Part shown: positions 34,599-44,022 of the stretch, piece after piece
Numbering within the stretch: the first letter of the stretch is position 1
How the letters are laid out: each line of letters begins with the position of its first letter
Source of the DNA: Actinobacteria bacterium IMCC26256
GTDB taxonomy: Bacteria > Actinomycetota > Acidimicrobiia > IMCC26256
Direction: 5' to 3'
Length of the DNA: 64,000 nucleotides
NCBI GenBank assembly: GCA_001023575.1
Contig: CP011489.1
Coordinates: 2,107,001-2,171,000, forward strand
Translations under genes and position numbers: made by a program
The notes under the pieces: generated by a model
Database searches by the model: none
What the model saw: the letters and a program-made list of their open reading frames with translations, nothing else
What the model was told of the DNA's origin: nothing

Positions 34599-35495
34599 AT
34601 GATTACTTCAAAGAAATATCTAAAGCCGAGTACATCTCGCGTAGTGCGCCTATCAATTGTTCTGCTTGTCGTAATCCTCAGCGCATCAGCGTCTTTCGTG
34701 ATCGTCTCTGCCGTGATGCCACGCAGTCAGGTCACGGCAGTCTCAGCCCTCAGCGTTACTCCGGGAGTCTCGACAGACCCGACGGGGGTGCTCGTCACGC
34801 TCGATGCTCGTGGCACATGGCATGAAGCAACCTCTACGTCATCAGGGACAGCATCCTCAGGCTGCTTGCGGACTTGGGTCAAGGCATTTGTCCCCGTCTA
34901 CCTTGATCGCGGAGGGCCTCTCTGGGGAGGTCGACACCCGATGCCTCATGCACCTACCCCTGCCTACGTTGCGTATCACGTCTACTGCGGTGGGATATAT
35001 GTCACTTCGATTTGGGTGCTCCCCTCAGCATTTGAAACAACTGCACCAAATGTTCGAAACCTGGCAGCACAAATCGTTGCTCGCCTTAGATACCCAGCCC
35101 TCGCCATCGCTGTAAACCCTGCACATCGCGGATTGACGGGGCTCAATACGTTGTTGGCGACGAATGGTTTTACCGGAGCACCAATTCGTGATTCGGTTCG
35201 GGGGTTCGGGGCGACTGTCGAGGTTGAGGCAACCCCAAGTGCCGTGCTTTGGCAGACCGGAGACGGCTCGATATCGACACGAGTTCCGTTTACATCTGGC
35301 ACCCGCGGACTTCTGGCCCACCTATACGAGAGGAGATCGCCAGTATCCGGGTACACGATTACTGCGAGCATCGAACTTGCTGTGAGGTGGCGCTTCAACT
35401 CTGGGGGATGGAGCAGTCTCTCGCCAATCGCTCGGACCGCATCCATTGCCTACCCAGTAGTTTCATCCAGGAGTCGGCTTACACCCTCCCCCTGA
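34599..35495 (+). CDS. Membrane-anchored exported protein of unknown function
   Basis: The 298-residue protein has one N-terminal membrane helix (about 16-38) and a large extracytoplasmic part with Thr/Ser-rich and beta-type patterns. It contains NPAHRGLTGL followed by a domain with ATPSAVLWQTGDG, which recalls actinobacterial secreted proteins carrying a GLTGLxxW plus WDFGDG-type module. Three cysteines are visible. It is separated by 117 bp from the membrane protein gene. Function is unassigned. Confidence 0.75.
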   Translation: MITSKKYLKPSTSRVVRLSIVLLVVILSASASFVIVSAVMPRSQVTAVSALSVTPGVSTDPTGVLVTLDARGTWHEATSTSSGTASSGCLRTWVKAFVPVYLDRGGPLWGGRHPMPHAPTPAYVAYHVYCGGIYVTSIWVLPSAFETTAPNVRNLAAQIVARLRYPALAIAVNPAHRGLTGLNTLLATNGFTGAPIRDSVRGFGATVEVEATPSAVLWQTGDGSISTRVPFTSGTRGLLAHLYERRSPVSGYTITASIELAVRWRFNSGGWSSLSPIARTASIAYPVVSSRSRLTPSP

Positions 35496-35602
35496 GAAGC
35501 GGGCCTGAAGAGACGAACTCAGGCGTGGCGTCACCGAAGAGGACTGCTTTCCCCTCACATCTGCTTTTCCCTCAGAATCGAGTTGGCGGGTAATCTGAGT
35601 GG

Positions 35603-37243
35603 ATGCCCGCCGCCGCCGAATTATCAACCTTCAACCGTTCAGACGCTCTTGCACGCCTCGAGAGCGAGGAGTTCGATGTTCTCGTAATTGGGGGCGGGAT
35701 TACTGGGGTCGGGGTAGCACTCGACGCAGTCTCTCGCGGGCTTCGAACGGCCCTCGTCGAGCGTGACGACTTCTCCTCTGGAACGTCATCGAAATCCTCC
35801 AAGCTTGCACATGGTGGACTCCGCTATCTCCAGCAACGCGAGTTTGGCCTCGTCTACGAAGCACTCTACGAACGAACCGTGATGCTGCGCAATGCTCCTC
35901 ACCTAGTTCGCAAACTCCCCTTCCTTATCCCACTCCTCTCACGTGACGGACTCATCAACCCAAAGATCTCGCGAGCACTCGGCTCCGCTCTCTGGATGTA
36001 TGACCTAACCGGTGGCGCTCGCATTGGAAAACTCCACAAGCGCATATCTAAATCTGAGGCGCTTGAGCACATGCCGACACTGCGCGAGGCAAATCTCTCT
36101 GGTGCCTACATTTATTACGACGCCCAGGTAGACGACTCCCGCCTGACGCTCACCGTTGCGCGTACCGCTGCTGAGTTCGGCGCCGCTATTGCGAATCACA
36201 CAAAGGTTGTCTCGCTAAATAAGGACTCGAGCGGTCAGGTAAGCGGCGCGACGGTAGAGGCCGATGGCCGTCAGTTTGAGATCAAGGCCCGGGCTGTTGT
36301 GAATGCCGCTGGGGTCTGGTCTGACTCGATCCGAGCAATGGATGAGGGCAAAGACCCTCACTCCATTCGGCCCGCTAAGGGAATCCATATCACCGTGCCT
36401 TGGAGCAAGGTACGCAATGACATTGCGGCGATTATACCTGTTCCGATGGATAAAAGATCTATTTTTGTAGTGCCTTGGGGTGAACATACATACGTCGGCA
36501 CCACTGATACTGACTACGAAGGAGACATTGATGACCCTCAATGCACACCCGAGGACATCAGCTACTGCATAGATGCAATGAACCTCGTGATGAGCGAGAA
36601 GATCAGCGAATCAGATGTAACGGCGGTCTGGGCCGGACTACGGCCACTCATCTCTGGTGGAACCGTTGGTAATAAAACTACGGACCTCTCGCGCAAGCAT
36701 GGCGTAAGCACCTCAGATGGCGGCGTCACGACAATCACAGGTGGAAAGCTCACAACATATCGACGCATGTCTGCCGATACTGTCGATCGAGTCGCCGATC
36801 GCCTTGGAATCAATGCCAAGTCACGTACAAAGAAAGTCCCTCTATTTGGGGCAGAGGGTGACCACGGATCAGATGAGCATCTCGCAGGGAGATTTGGATC
36901 TGCATCAAGAGAGGTCGCTGCAATTGCTAGCTCCGATCCTGCACTAGCGGAGCCCCTCGTTGAGGGCCTCCCATACTCACGCGCTGAGGCTGTTTACGCG
37001 GTGCGCTTTGAGATGGCGCAGAGTCTCTCGGACGTCTTAGAGCGCAGGACTCGCTCGCGCATTCTTGCTCGTGATGCAAGCCTCGCAGCGGCCCACAGCA
37101 CTGCCTCTATCATCGGTGCGGAGCTCGGCTGGGACTTGAGCCGAGAGCAGGCAGAGGTAAGTGCATACCAAGCATCAATTGAGCATGAACGCAGCGTTGG
37201 CGGGCTTCCGGCGGCGGCTACCGACAACGGTTTTGGAGCCTAA
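35603..37243 (+). CDS. glpD: Aerobic glycerol-3-phosphate dehydrogenase
   Basis: This FAD enzyme oxidises sn-glycerol 3-phosphate to dihydroxyacetone phosphate and feeds electrons to quinone. Its 546 residues carry LVIGGGITGVGVALDAVSRG for FAD binding, FSSGTSSKSSKLAHGGLRYLQ, and the C-terminal TGGKLTTYRRM segment, all typical of GlpD. The stop overlaps the next ATG by 1 nt (TAATG), so it is coupled to the alkyl-DHAP-synthase-like gene. glpK follows, giving a glycerol-use operon; no glpF channel is present. Confidence 0.95.
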   Translation: MPAAAELSTFNRSDALARLESEEFDVLVIGGGITGVGVALDAVSRGLRTALVERDDFSSGTSSKSSKLAHGGLRYLQQREFGLVYEALYERTVMLRNAPHLVRKLPFLIPLLSRDGLINPKISRALGSALWMYDLTGGARIGKLHKRISKSEALEHMPTLREANLSGAYIYYDAQVDDSRLTLTVARTAAEFGAAIANHTKVVSLNKDSSGQVSGATVEADGRQFEIKARAVVNAAGVWSDSIRAMDEGKDPHSIRPAKGIHITVPWSKVRNDIAAIIPVPMDKRSIFVVPWGEHTYVGTTDTDYEGDIDDPQCTPEDISYCIDAMNLVMSEKISESDVTAVWAGLRPLISGGTVGNKTTDLSRKHGVSTSDGGVTTITGGKLTTYRRMSADTVDRVADRLGINAKSRTKKVPLFGAEGDHGSDEHLAGRFGSASREVAAIASSDPALAEPLVEGLPYSRAEAVYAVRFEMAQSLSDVLERRTRSRILARDASLAAAHSTASIIGAELGWDLSREQAEVSAYQASIEHERSVGGLPAAATDNGFGA

Positions 37244-38745
37244 TGAGCATCTCTGGAACGCCTACCCCTCCTATTGCAATCGAGGCTGACCCGAGCAGCG
37301 TCACTTCACACCTGAGCGCATCTCGTGTCGAGATCTCGGAGGCGAACCTAGAGGAACTCATCGCAACCGGAGCAGCGGTGACTACCTCCGATGGCGAGCT
37401 TGTCGAGGCAAGCCGCGACTGGTGGCCTCTTGCGATGATCTGGGCTCTAGACGGAGAGGTTGCAGCCCTTGCCTCTGTAGTCGTGCGCCCGAGTGATGCG
37501 CATCAAGTAGCGGCCGTGCTCAAGGTCTGCAACGATGCCCGTCTCCCCGTTACTCCAGCGGCAGGCCGTAGCGGAGTCTGTGGCGCGAGCGTCCCGCTTC
37601 ATGGAGGCGTGCTACTTGACCTCACATCAATGACCGGGATTGTTGAAGTAGATACTGAGTCTTTGACAGTTCGAGTCCTCCCCGGGACCTTCGGTACGTG
37701 GTTCGAGGAGACACTCCAGTCCGATCACAATGTGACTGTTGGGCACTGGCCGCAATCCATGGCTCTCTCAACTGTTGGTGGCTGGGTGGCGTGCCGAGGA
37801 GCAGGGCAGTACTCAACGCGCTACGGGAAAATCGAGGACATGGTTGTCGCTCTTGAAGTAGCACTCGCAGATGGACGCATCATTCGCACCGGTGATGCTC
37901 CACGCAGCGCGATCGGGCCCGAACTCAACCGTATCTTCGTTGGCTCTGAGGGAACGCTCGGAGTAATCACTGAGGCGACGCTTCGTCTGCACCCGCTCCC
38001 CACCTATCAACGTCGCAGCGCGTATTCACTCGCAACTTTCGCGGACGGACTCGAGGTCTGTCGCCGAATCCTTCATCGCGGGGCGACGCCCGCAGTGCTG
38101 CGTCACTATGACGAGATCGAAGGGGATCGCTCCTATAAGACCGGTGACCGTCAAGTCCTTCTAGTCATGGACGAGGGAGACCCAGCGCTTATTGATGCTG
38201 TCATGGGGATTGTTGACGAAGAGTGCATGTCCATCGGCGCTGAGCGACTTGATGAAGCACTCGTCGAGCAGTGGATGGGGCACCGTAACGATGTGAGCGC
38301 TCTTGAGTCTTTGATTCGACGTGGCTTCGTCGTTGACACAATGGAGATCTCCGCACCGTGGTCAAAGTGTGCAGAGATTTACTCTGCTGCGACGAAAGCG
38401 CTTAGATCGCTTGAGCACACGATGGTTGCAAGTGCGCACCAAAGCCATGCATATTCAGATGGAGCCTGCCTCTATTTCACATTTGCAGGAAACCCTCCTG
38501 CCGATGAGCGCGAGTCTTATTACATCAGCGCGTGGGATGCAGGGCAGCGTGCGGTACTAGAGGCCGGGGGTGCGCTCTCTCACCACCATGGTGTCGGCCT
38601 TAACCGTTCCAGGTTTATGCAGGACGAACTAGGCGAGGGGCTAAGCGTGCTTGGAGACCTCAAGAGCGCACTTGACCCGAATGGCGTTCTAAACCCTGGG
38701 AAACTAGGTCTTCCAGACCCTTGGGGTGGGCCAGAGTGGCCGTAG
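37243..38745 (+). CDS. FAD-linked oxidase of the alkyl-DHAP synthase (AGPS) type
   Basis: The 500-residue flavoprotein belongs to the FAD_binding_4 family. The FAD-binding loop PAAGRSGVCGASVPLHGG lies at about 108-125. It resembles alkyl-dihydroxyacetonephosphate synthase through a Tyr in HAYSDGACLYFTF near 404 and the triple-His motif SHHHGVGLNR near 446-455, and ends with NPGKL. AGPS makes ether lipids by replacing an acyl with an alkyl chain on acyl-DHAP. Between glpD and glpK it could use DHAP-derived substrate, but a D-lactate- or glycerol-phosphate-type oxidase cannot be excluded. Confidence 0.82.
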   Translation: MSISGTPTPPIAIEADPSSVTSHLSASRVEISEANLEELIATGAAVTTSDGELVEASRDWWPLAMIWALDGEVAALASVVVRPSDAHQVAAVLKVCNDARLPVTPAAGRSGVCGASVPLHGGVLLDLTSMTGIVEVDTESLTVRVLPGTFGTWFEETLQSDHNVTVGHWPQSMALSTVGGWVACRGAGQYSTRYGKIEDMVVALEVALADGRIIRTGDAPRSAIGPELNRIFVGSEGTLGVITEATLRLHPLPTYQRRSAYSLATFADGLEVCRRILHRGATPAVLRHYDEIEGDRSYKTGDRQVLLVMDEGDPALIDAVMGIVDEECMSIGAERLDEALVEQWMGHRNDVSALESLIRRGFVVDTMEISAPWSKCAEIYSAATKALRSLEHTMVASAHQSHAYSDGACLYFTFAGNPPADERESYYISAWDAGQRAVLEAGGALSHHHGVGLNRSRFMQDELGEGLSVLGDLKSALDPNGVLNPGKLGLPDPWGGPEWP

Positions 38746-38758
38746 TTAAGGAGCCACG

Positions 38759-40204
38759 ATGAGCATCCTTGTAATCGATGTAGGCACATCATCAATACGC
38801 GCGTCGATAGTTCACGATGACGCGACTGTCTCTAACGAGACGGCGCTTCCTCTTCTCCCAGACTCCCCCGCCCCAGGTCTCGTTGAGTTTGATGCGGCTG
38901 CGATGGCAAGAGCGGCATTAGAACTCGCAGCCAAAGTTGCCGGCGAGGTCAATGGAGCGGTATCCGGAGTTGCAATAACTAACCAGCGCGCGTCAGTAGT
39001 GGTATGGGACCGCGTTACAGGTGAACCCATCGGCCCCGGGATCGGATGGCAGGATCTCCGTACGGTATTTACATGCCTTGAGCTTCAAGCGCAGGGCCTA
39101 CGCTTCGCACCTAATTCATCGGCGACAAAATTCTCATGGTTGCTAGATAACTTTGACCCGGAACGCAGTCGTGATCTCTGCTTAGGCACCGTAGATTCAT
39201 GGATTGCATGGACACTCTCAGGTGGTTCCGTACACGCAATCGACCCTTCAAATGCAGGGGTTACGCTCCTAACGCAGAATGGAGCTACCTCTTGGTCGCC
39301 GAGGCCGCTAGACGCACTGGGCATCTCTGATGCCTCACTACCAAAGATTGTTGACACCTGCGGAGTAATCGGGGTTGCCGAGAGAGTCCCTGGTAAGCCA
39401 CCGATCGTTGCAATGGTCGGCGATCAACAAGCCTCCATGCTCGGTCAGGGCTGCATCGAGCCTGGGCTCGCCAAGATCACATTTGGAACGGGAGGGATGC
39501 TTGATCTCTGCACAGGTACTAACGCTCCAGCGAACGAGACACGAACCGCTGAAGGGACATTCCCGCTAATTGGCTGGCGTCACAATGGAGTCAACACTTG
39601 GGCGACCGAGGCCATCATGCTCTCAGCCGGTACATGCGTTGAGTGGCTGCGCGACGGTTTGGAGATCATCTCTGACGCTGCTGAGAGCGATCCACTCGCG
39701 GCGTCATGCGTGGATTCAGGTGGAGTTGTATTCGTCCCGGCTCTTCTTGGGCTCGGGACCCCTGAGTGGGATTTTGGGGCACGTGGCTCCATATTTGGCC
39801 TCACGCGTGGCACCGGACGCGCTGAGATAGCGCGAAGCGTTCTAGAGGGAGTAGCGCACCGTGGGGCAGACCTAGTCGAGGCGGCGGAGGTTGATACTGG
39901 CCTCGTCCTCAAGACCCTGCGTGTCGATGGAGGGATGAGCGCTAATAAAACCTTTATTCAGGCTCTAGCTAATGCCACCCAGAGGCCCATTGAGTTATCT
40001 CCGGTGCGTGAAGCGACGACGCTTGGCGCAGGACTACTAGGGCATGTCGCTGCCGGCTCCTTCGCATCCATTAGCGATATTGGCCAGACGTGGCGACCAC
40101 GCGAGATAGTTGAACCGACTGCCGTACTTGATCGAGAGCGCTGGAGCGAGGCGATTAAGCGCTCGAAGGGTTGGGAGTCTGGGCTCTCAAGCCTTGAGTT
40201 CTAA
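38759..40204 (+). CDS. glpK: Glycerol kinase
   Basis: This FGGY-family kinase phosphorylates glycerol to sn-glycerol 3-phosphate. Its 481 residues have the ATPase fold with LVIDVGTSSIRASI at the start, AITNQRASVVVWD, KITFGTGGMLDLC, and LRVDGGMSANKTFIQ near the C-terminus. AAGGAG lies 6 nt before the ATG. It is third in glpD-AGPS-glpK. It is slightly short for a glycerol kinase, so a related polyol kinase is possible, but the operon supports glycerol. Confidence 0.92.
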   Translation: MSILVIDVGTSSIRASIVHDDATVSNETALPLLPDSPAPGLVEFDAAAMARAALELAAKVAGEVNGAVSGVAITNQRASVVVWDRVTGEPIGPGIGWQDLRTVFTCLELQAQGLRFAPNSSATKFSWLLDNFDPERSRDLCLGTVDSWIAWTLSGGSVHAIDPSNAGVTLLTQNGATSWSPRPLDALGISDASLPKIVDTCGVIGVAERVPGKPPIVAMVGDQQASMLGQGCIEPGLAKITFGTGGMLDLCTGTNAPANETRTAEGTFPLIGWRHNGVNTWATEAIMLSAGTCVEWLRDGLEIISDAAESDPLAASCVDSGGVVFVPALLGLGTPEWDFGARGSIFGLTRGTGRAEIARSVLEGVAHRGADLVEAAEVDTGLVLKTLRVDGGMSANKTFIQALANATQRPIELSPVREATTLGAGLLGHVAAGSFASISDIGQTWRPREIVEPTAVLDRERWSEAIKRSKGWESGLSSLEF

Positions 40205-40235
40205 CGCTTAACTTCTAAGTAGCTGATTTTCCTGG

Positions 40236-41375
40236 TTAGGCAAGCGGTGCGTAATAAGCCACCGACGGATCGGGCTCAACTGTAGGCGTCTCCTCGATCA
40301 TTGAGAGCAGTTCGTATAGGTCGAGGCTGTCACGAGGAACACTCCAATCGAGTTCGTTCTCAACCCCCGCTATACGCGCGAATGGCAGCAAGAACGAGAA
40401 GTAAACATATGCCCCTGCATCAATTTTCTCTTTACGGGTCATACCCGCAATCATCCGATAGAGCGAACGCTGCGCGCTTAGGACTGATTTAGTAAGCGGG
40501 GCGAGATCTGCGAGGCCGAGTACTCGCCACCCCCCATTAGAGGGGTCGATCATCGCAATCGCCTCAACGTTCTCCATGTAATCAGATGGATTAGTTGTAG
40601 AGGTACCCCAGTCGTTGCAGGTCACCTCTACATCGCGCATGATGAATCCAATTGTCAGATTGGAGTACGGAAGATCGCCACAGATCTCAGCGCTCCAGGG
40701 GAAATGCCCTACCCCCATCTCGTTGAAGTCGCGCACGAGCATCACGCGACCATCGGCGAGTCGGTAAGGGCCTGTGTCTTGATACCCAGCGCGCGTATCG
40801 AAGTAGAGAAGAAATAGGAACGACGTAAGCGACGCATTAGCCCTAGCAATTAAGGGTCTATCTTGATCCGTGACCGCTACAGAGGCATCGACTAATGCTG
40901 CAATGATCTCTGGGCCGTACGCTGGGACGCTGAGCCCGGTGTCCCATGCTTGACGCGTGCCGTCGCCTCGGAATGCTTTTGCTGCAGGATTCCAGAAGTC
41001 GAAAACAGTTGCGAGGGTCTCTAGATCTTCCTTTGGTGTCAGCATCCCTAATGGCTCAAGCACCTGACGCGCGACTAGCGGAAGATTAGAGATTGACCAA
41101 AGATGTACGGCATCAATCTGATTGCCGGGGACTCGACCAGCAGCACCTATCTGCGCTGGGTCCATGGAGGCTGCAATTTCCCGCATCATCTCTGGATAAC
41201 GTCGGTAGCACTCAATGCACGCTACGAGAATGTACGGGGTAACAGGGATAAGCGCAGAGGCGAGAGCGGTGCGCTCCGCAGTCATAGCTTGAGAAATTTT
41301 CCCGTGGTAATCGATGTCTTCCTGAACTCGAGCAGGGACTGGATTGCTTCCCGGAGGCATCTCGACGCCGCTCAC
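40236..41375 (-). CDS. Unrecognised 379-aa protein coupled to a PEP-utiliser swivel domain
   Basis: No family is recognised. The protein is soluble, helical in the first half, and contains conserved-looking blocks such as ITPYILVACIECYRRYPEMM-like sequence near 45-65, DTGLSVPAYGPE and GHFPWSAEICGDLPYS. No ATP-grasp, kinase, or TIM-barrel PEP-binding motif is visible. The start overlaps the stop of the swivel-domain gene by 4 nt, so the two are translated together and probably form one complex. The most likely role is a partner or substrate-binding subunit for that swivel domain. Confidence 0.65.
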   Translation of the reverse strand: MSGVEMPPGSNPVPARVQEDIDYHGKISQAMTAERTALASALIPVTPYILVACIECYRRYPEMMREIAASMDPAQIGAAGRVPGNQIDAVHLWSISNLPLVARQVLEPLGMLTPKEDLETLATVFDFWNPAAKAFRGDGTRQAWDTGLSVPAYGPEIIAALVDASVAVTDQDRPLIARANASLTSFLFLLYFDTRAGYQDTGPYRLADGRVMLVRDFNEMGVGHFPWSAEICGDLPYSNLTIGFIMRDVEVTCNDWGTSTTNPSDYMENVEAIAMIDPSNGGWRVLGLADLAPLTKSVLSAQRSLYRMIAGMTRKEKIDAGAYVYFSFLLPFARIAGVENELDWSVPRDSLDLYELLSMIEETPTVEPDPSVAYYAPLA

Positions 41376-41722
41376 CTGAGACTCGTGACTCTGCCAACAG
41401 CCTCGCTGCAGTCAACCTCGACCATATCGCCATCAGCAGGGATCTCATCGAGGGTCGTGGCCATTATGCAAGGCACTCGATACTCGCGACTCACGATTCC
41501 GATATGACTCATAGGGGTACCAGAGAAGCAGACAACGGCGGTGAGCTCGTCGAAGATCGGGGCGAGGAAGGTTGCCCCTGCATCTTTGACTCCAGCAATG
41601 ACACCCTCGGCGGATTCGTCCATCAAGGAGAGGACATCATCAGGGGTATTGAGCATGCGCCAGAGACCGGTTACCGGCGGATTTGTGAATACAGTGGTTC
41701 CTGATCCGAGGACTCTGCTCAT
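41372..41722 (-). CDS. Stand-alone PEP-utilising enzyme mobile (phosphohistidine swivel) domain
   Basis: The 116-residue protein is a PEP-utilisers mobile domain with the phosphoaccepting His73 in TPMSHIGIVSREYRVPCI. In PEP synthase, pyruvate phosphate dikinase and rifampicin phosphotransferase this domain swings phosphate between an ATP-binding and a substrate site; here it is a separate polypeptide. The start is ATG at 41722, with AGGAGAG upstream; the longer frame to 41767 adds poorly supported residues. It overlaps the following 379-aa gene. No ATP-binding subunit is encoded nearby. Confidence 0.82.
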   Translation of the reverse strand: MSRVLGSGTTVFTNPPVTGLWRMLNTPDDVLSLMDESAEGVIAGVKDAGATFLAPIFDELTAVVCFSGTPMSHIGIVSREYRVPCIMATTLDEIPADGDMVEVDCSEAVGRVTSLR

Positions 41723-41804
41723 CTGTTGGCTCTCTCCTAAGTCATATTCTGGCGGACACTTAGTCACCGAGATCCGAGCCTATCGGCGACGCTGCGGCCA
41801 CATT

Positions 41805-42440
41805 ATGGCTCTCGGGAGCGATCTGGTAGCCGTAGTGGAGCAGCGACTCGACCTAGCGCCGGTATCATCAGGCATCGTGGTTGAGAATGAGCTACTCCAT
41901 ACCCTCCGCCTCGTCGGCTCATCTCTCGATACTGGTGGCTCGGTAAGCGACTCAATCGTTGCTAGCGGATTTGCCCTGCGCCGCAAAGATCGCCTCCTAC
42001 TTACCCCATCTGGCAGGGTCGCTGCCGAGGAGGCAGCTCGCCTTCCGGTGGGCGGCGAGGATGAAGCTGCAGCGAGGCGCGTGTACGAAGGATTTCTCCC
42101 TCTAAATATCGAGTTTCTCAGAGCCTGTACCGAGTGGCAGGTGCACCCTGGTGGCGCCGCTAATGACCACACCGACTCCGTCTACGACTGGGCTGTAATC
42201 GATCGAGTGGTAGCGATTGTGGAGCGCGTTGAGGTACCGGTATCGCGCCTTGGGCGCAGCGTCGAACGGTTTAGTGGTTATAAGAAACGCATGAGCGATG
42301 CCCTGAAGCGCGTCGAGAACGGTGAGCACGACTGGTTAGTCTCCCCGCGAATCGACTCTGTCCACACGGTATGGATGCAGCTCCATGAGGACCTACTGCT
42401 TGCTTTGGGTATCGCACGCGGCGAAGAAGCAGGGGCATGA
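41805..42440 (+). CDS. Helical protein of the PEP-utiliser-associated type with winged-helix-like start
   Basis: The 211-residue protein begins with a winged-helix-like part (ENELLHTLRLVGSSL, RRKDRLLLTPSGRVAAEEA), followed by a helical domain with YEGFLPLNIEF, CTEWQVHP, NDHTDSVYDWAVIDRV and SPRIDSVHTVWMQLHEDLL. I recall the same C-terminal pattern next to or fused with pyruvate-phosphate-dikinase-like proteins in actinobacteria. The start at ATG 41805 is chosen because the upstream frame is antisense to the swivel gene. It is divergent from that module and overlaps the hydrolase gene by 4 nt. Confidence 0.65.
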   Translation: MALGSDLVAVVEQRLDLAPVSSGIVVENELLHTLRLVGSSLDTGGSVSDSIVASGFALRRKDRLLLTPSGRVAAEEAARLPVGGEDEAAARRVYEGFLPLNIEFLRACTEWQVHPGGAANDHTDSVYDWAVIDRVVAIVERVEVPVSRLGRSVERFSGYKKRMSDALKRVENGEHDWLVSPRIDSVHTVWMQLHEDLLLALGIARGEEAGA

Positions 42441-43426
42441 GCGGCATGAATCCTGATACCGGAGTTGGAGCGAACACAGGGAAGACAGAGAAGGCAGAGA
42501 ACGCAGAGAACCGATCGACTACCGGGCAATCGACTACCGGGCAATCGACTACCGGGACGCTAACGATTGACGGTATGACGGTCTTCACCGAGACGTGGGA
42601 GCCAGAGAAGCCTCAGCCTCAAGCCTTCCCCCTCTTATTGATTCATGGCCTTGCAGGCAGCACCACAACCTGGACGCTCGTAGGAGGAGGCCTTGCGAAT
42701 GCTCTCGGGGCTCGAGTCGTCGCAGTTGATCTGGCAGGGTTTGGAAAGACTATTGCATCTGAGCGCGATGCAACTCTTGAGACGAACAAAGCTTTAATCC
42801 TTGGGGCTCTCGATCAACTTGGGCCATCCGTGCTCGTTGGAACATCGATGGGGGGAGCGCTCGCCGTCCAAGTTGGGGTTGCACGCCCGAGCGATGTCTC
42901 CGCTCTCATCCTGGTAAACCCAGCGCTTCCGCGCCCTAGTGGTAACCGCGAGGCTATTAGTCGAACAGTGAAGTTTGCGTTGAGTCTCGCTCCTAAATTT
43001 GCAGAGCCGGTACTCGAGAGGCGCGCACAACTTCTCGGTGCTCAGCGCTGGGTTGACTCAGCTCTTGAAGTTGTAATGGCTGATCCAGAGGCGCTTCCCC
43101 ACGATGTGCGGAGTCGTCTTGTCGAGCTAGCAGAGGCACGTGCATCGGATGAGGGGTCATTCCCTGCATACGTTCAGGCAGCGGGTTCACTATTTAAATA
43201 TCTTGCTGGCCCCATGGTTGACGATATTGATTTCGTGCGGCAGCCGACGCTTCTGATCCATGGGACCCAAGACCGAATGGTTCCTGTCTCTTGGGCACGT
43301 AGCATCATGAGTAGGCGCACCGACTGGACATATCGCGAGTATGAAGACTGCGGGCATATTCCCTCCCTAGAACTCCCTGAGCGCCTAGTAGGGGACATCG
43401 CCGAATTCCTTCAGAATCTGGACTAA
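42437..43426 (+). CDS. Alpha/beta hydrolase
   Basis: The 329-residue hydrolase carries the oxyanion motif LLIHGLAG, nucleophile elbow GTSMGG with Ser137, and a later LLIHGTQDRMVPV plus a C-terminal GHIPSLELP carrying the catalytic Asp and His. A cap region lies between. The substrate is unknown. The first 40 residues are low complexity and include three STTG repeats coded by a 15-bp tandem repeat. The ATG overlaps the preceding stop by 4 nt. Confidence 0.88.
   Translation: MSGMNPDTGVGANTGKTEKAENAENRSTTGQSTTGQSTTGTLTIDGMTVFTETWEPEKPQPQAFPLLLIHGLAGSTTTWTLVGGGLANALGARVVAVDLAGFGKTIASERDATLETNKALILGALDQLGPSVLVGTSMGGALAVQVGVARPSDVSALILVNPALPRPSGNREAISRTVKFALSLAPKFAEPVLERRAQLLGAQRWVDSALEVVMADPEALPHDVRSRLVELAEARASDEGSFPAYVQAAGSLFKYLAGPMVDDIDFVRQPTLLIHGTQDRMVPVSWARSIMSRRTDWTYREYEDCGHIPSLELPERLVGDIAEFLQNLD
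42515..42555 (+). repeat. 15-bp tandem repeat inside the hydrolase gene
   Basis: TCGACTACCGGGCAA begins at 42515, 42530 and 42545 (the last copy partial), coding STTGQ repeats in a flexible N-terminus. Copy number probably varies between strains. Confidence 0.85.
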
Positions 43427-43446
43427 CTCCTAGGGTCTCAGCTCAG

Positions 43447-44022
43447 CTAGTCAGGGAGCACCGTTCCCTCACGCGCTAGCAGAATACGCTTTATAGCTAG
43501 GGACTTTTCGTCGTGTCCGCCACCGTAACCTCCGAGACTTCGGCGACCACTCCCCGCGCTGCGGGCTACTCGGTGGCATGGAATGACGAAAGGAATTGGG
43601 TTGACGGCCATCGCTGCTCCCACCGCTCGCGCTGCGCGTGGATTTCCCGAGAGGGCAGCCAGTTCACCATAGGTAACAACCTCTCCCCAGTGGACTTCGC
43701 GGGCAAGGGTCTCAAGGACTTCGTTATAAAACTCGGGCAACGAAGAGGCTGGCAAGTACCGAGTGAGTTCTGTGAGTGCCGCTTGTGCCTCTGAGGCGTC
43801 GCCATCACACCAGGCTTGGATAGCCGCGGCCACGCGATCATCGCGTCCGAGAGAGTAACCAACAGGTGGTTGAGCCTCTCGTGTTTTCTGGAAGTCGACT
43901 GGGAGAGATATCCGCTCAATGCCTTTTGGGCCAAGGGCTACACCAATCGCGCCGAAACGCGTTTGCTGCGACCACCAAATTGCTTGCGCATTTAGTGGCT
44001 CCGGGGCTTGCCTATCAATCAG
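43447..44022 (-). CDS. ogt: Methylated-DNA--[protein]-cysteine methyltransferase (no canonical start for full-length form)
   Basis: This repairs O6-alkylguanine by moving the alkyl group to its own cysteine. The C-terminal domain has [18 protein letters not shown] and the active site IPCHRV. In frame upstream of a GTG at 43833 the sequence continues with family-like N-terminal residues ([18 protein letters not shown]), but there is no ATG, GTG or TTG before a stop near 44069. The best full-length start is CTG at 44022, which overlaps the mdh TGA by 4 nt and yields 191 residues. Otherwise the protein is a 128-residue short form from 43833, or the start has been lost. Confidence 0.82.
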   Translation of the reverse strand: MIDRQAPEPLNAQAIWWSQQTRFGAIGVALGPKGIERISLPVDFQKTREAQPPVGYSLGRDDRVAAAIQAWCDGDASEAQAALTELTRYLPASSLPEFYNEVLETLAREVHWGEVVTYGELAALSGNPRAARAVGAAMAVNPIPFVIPCHRVARSAGSGRRSLGGYGGGHDEKSLAIKRILLAREGTVLPD

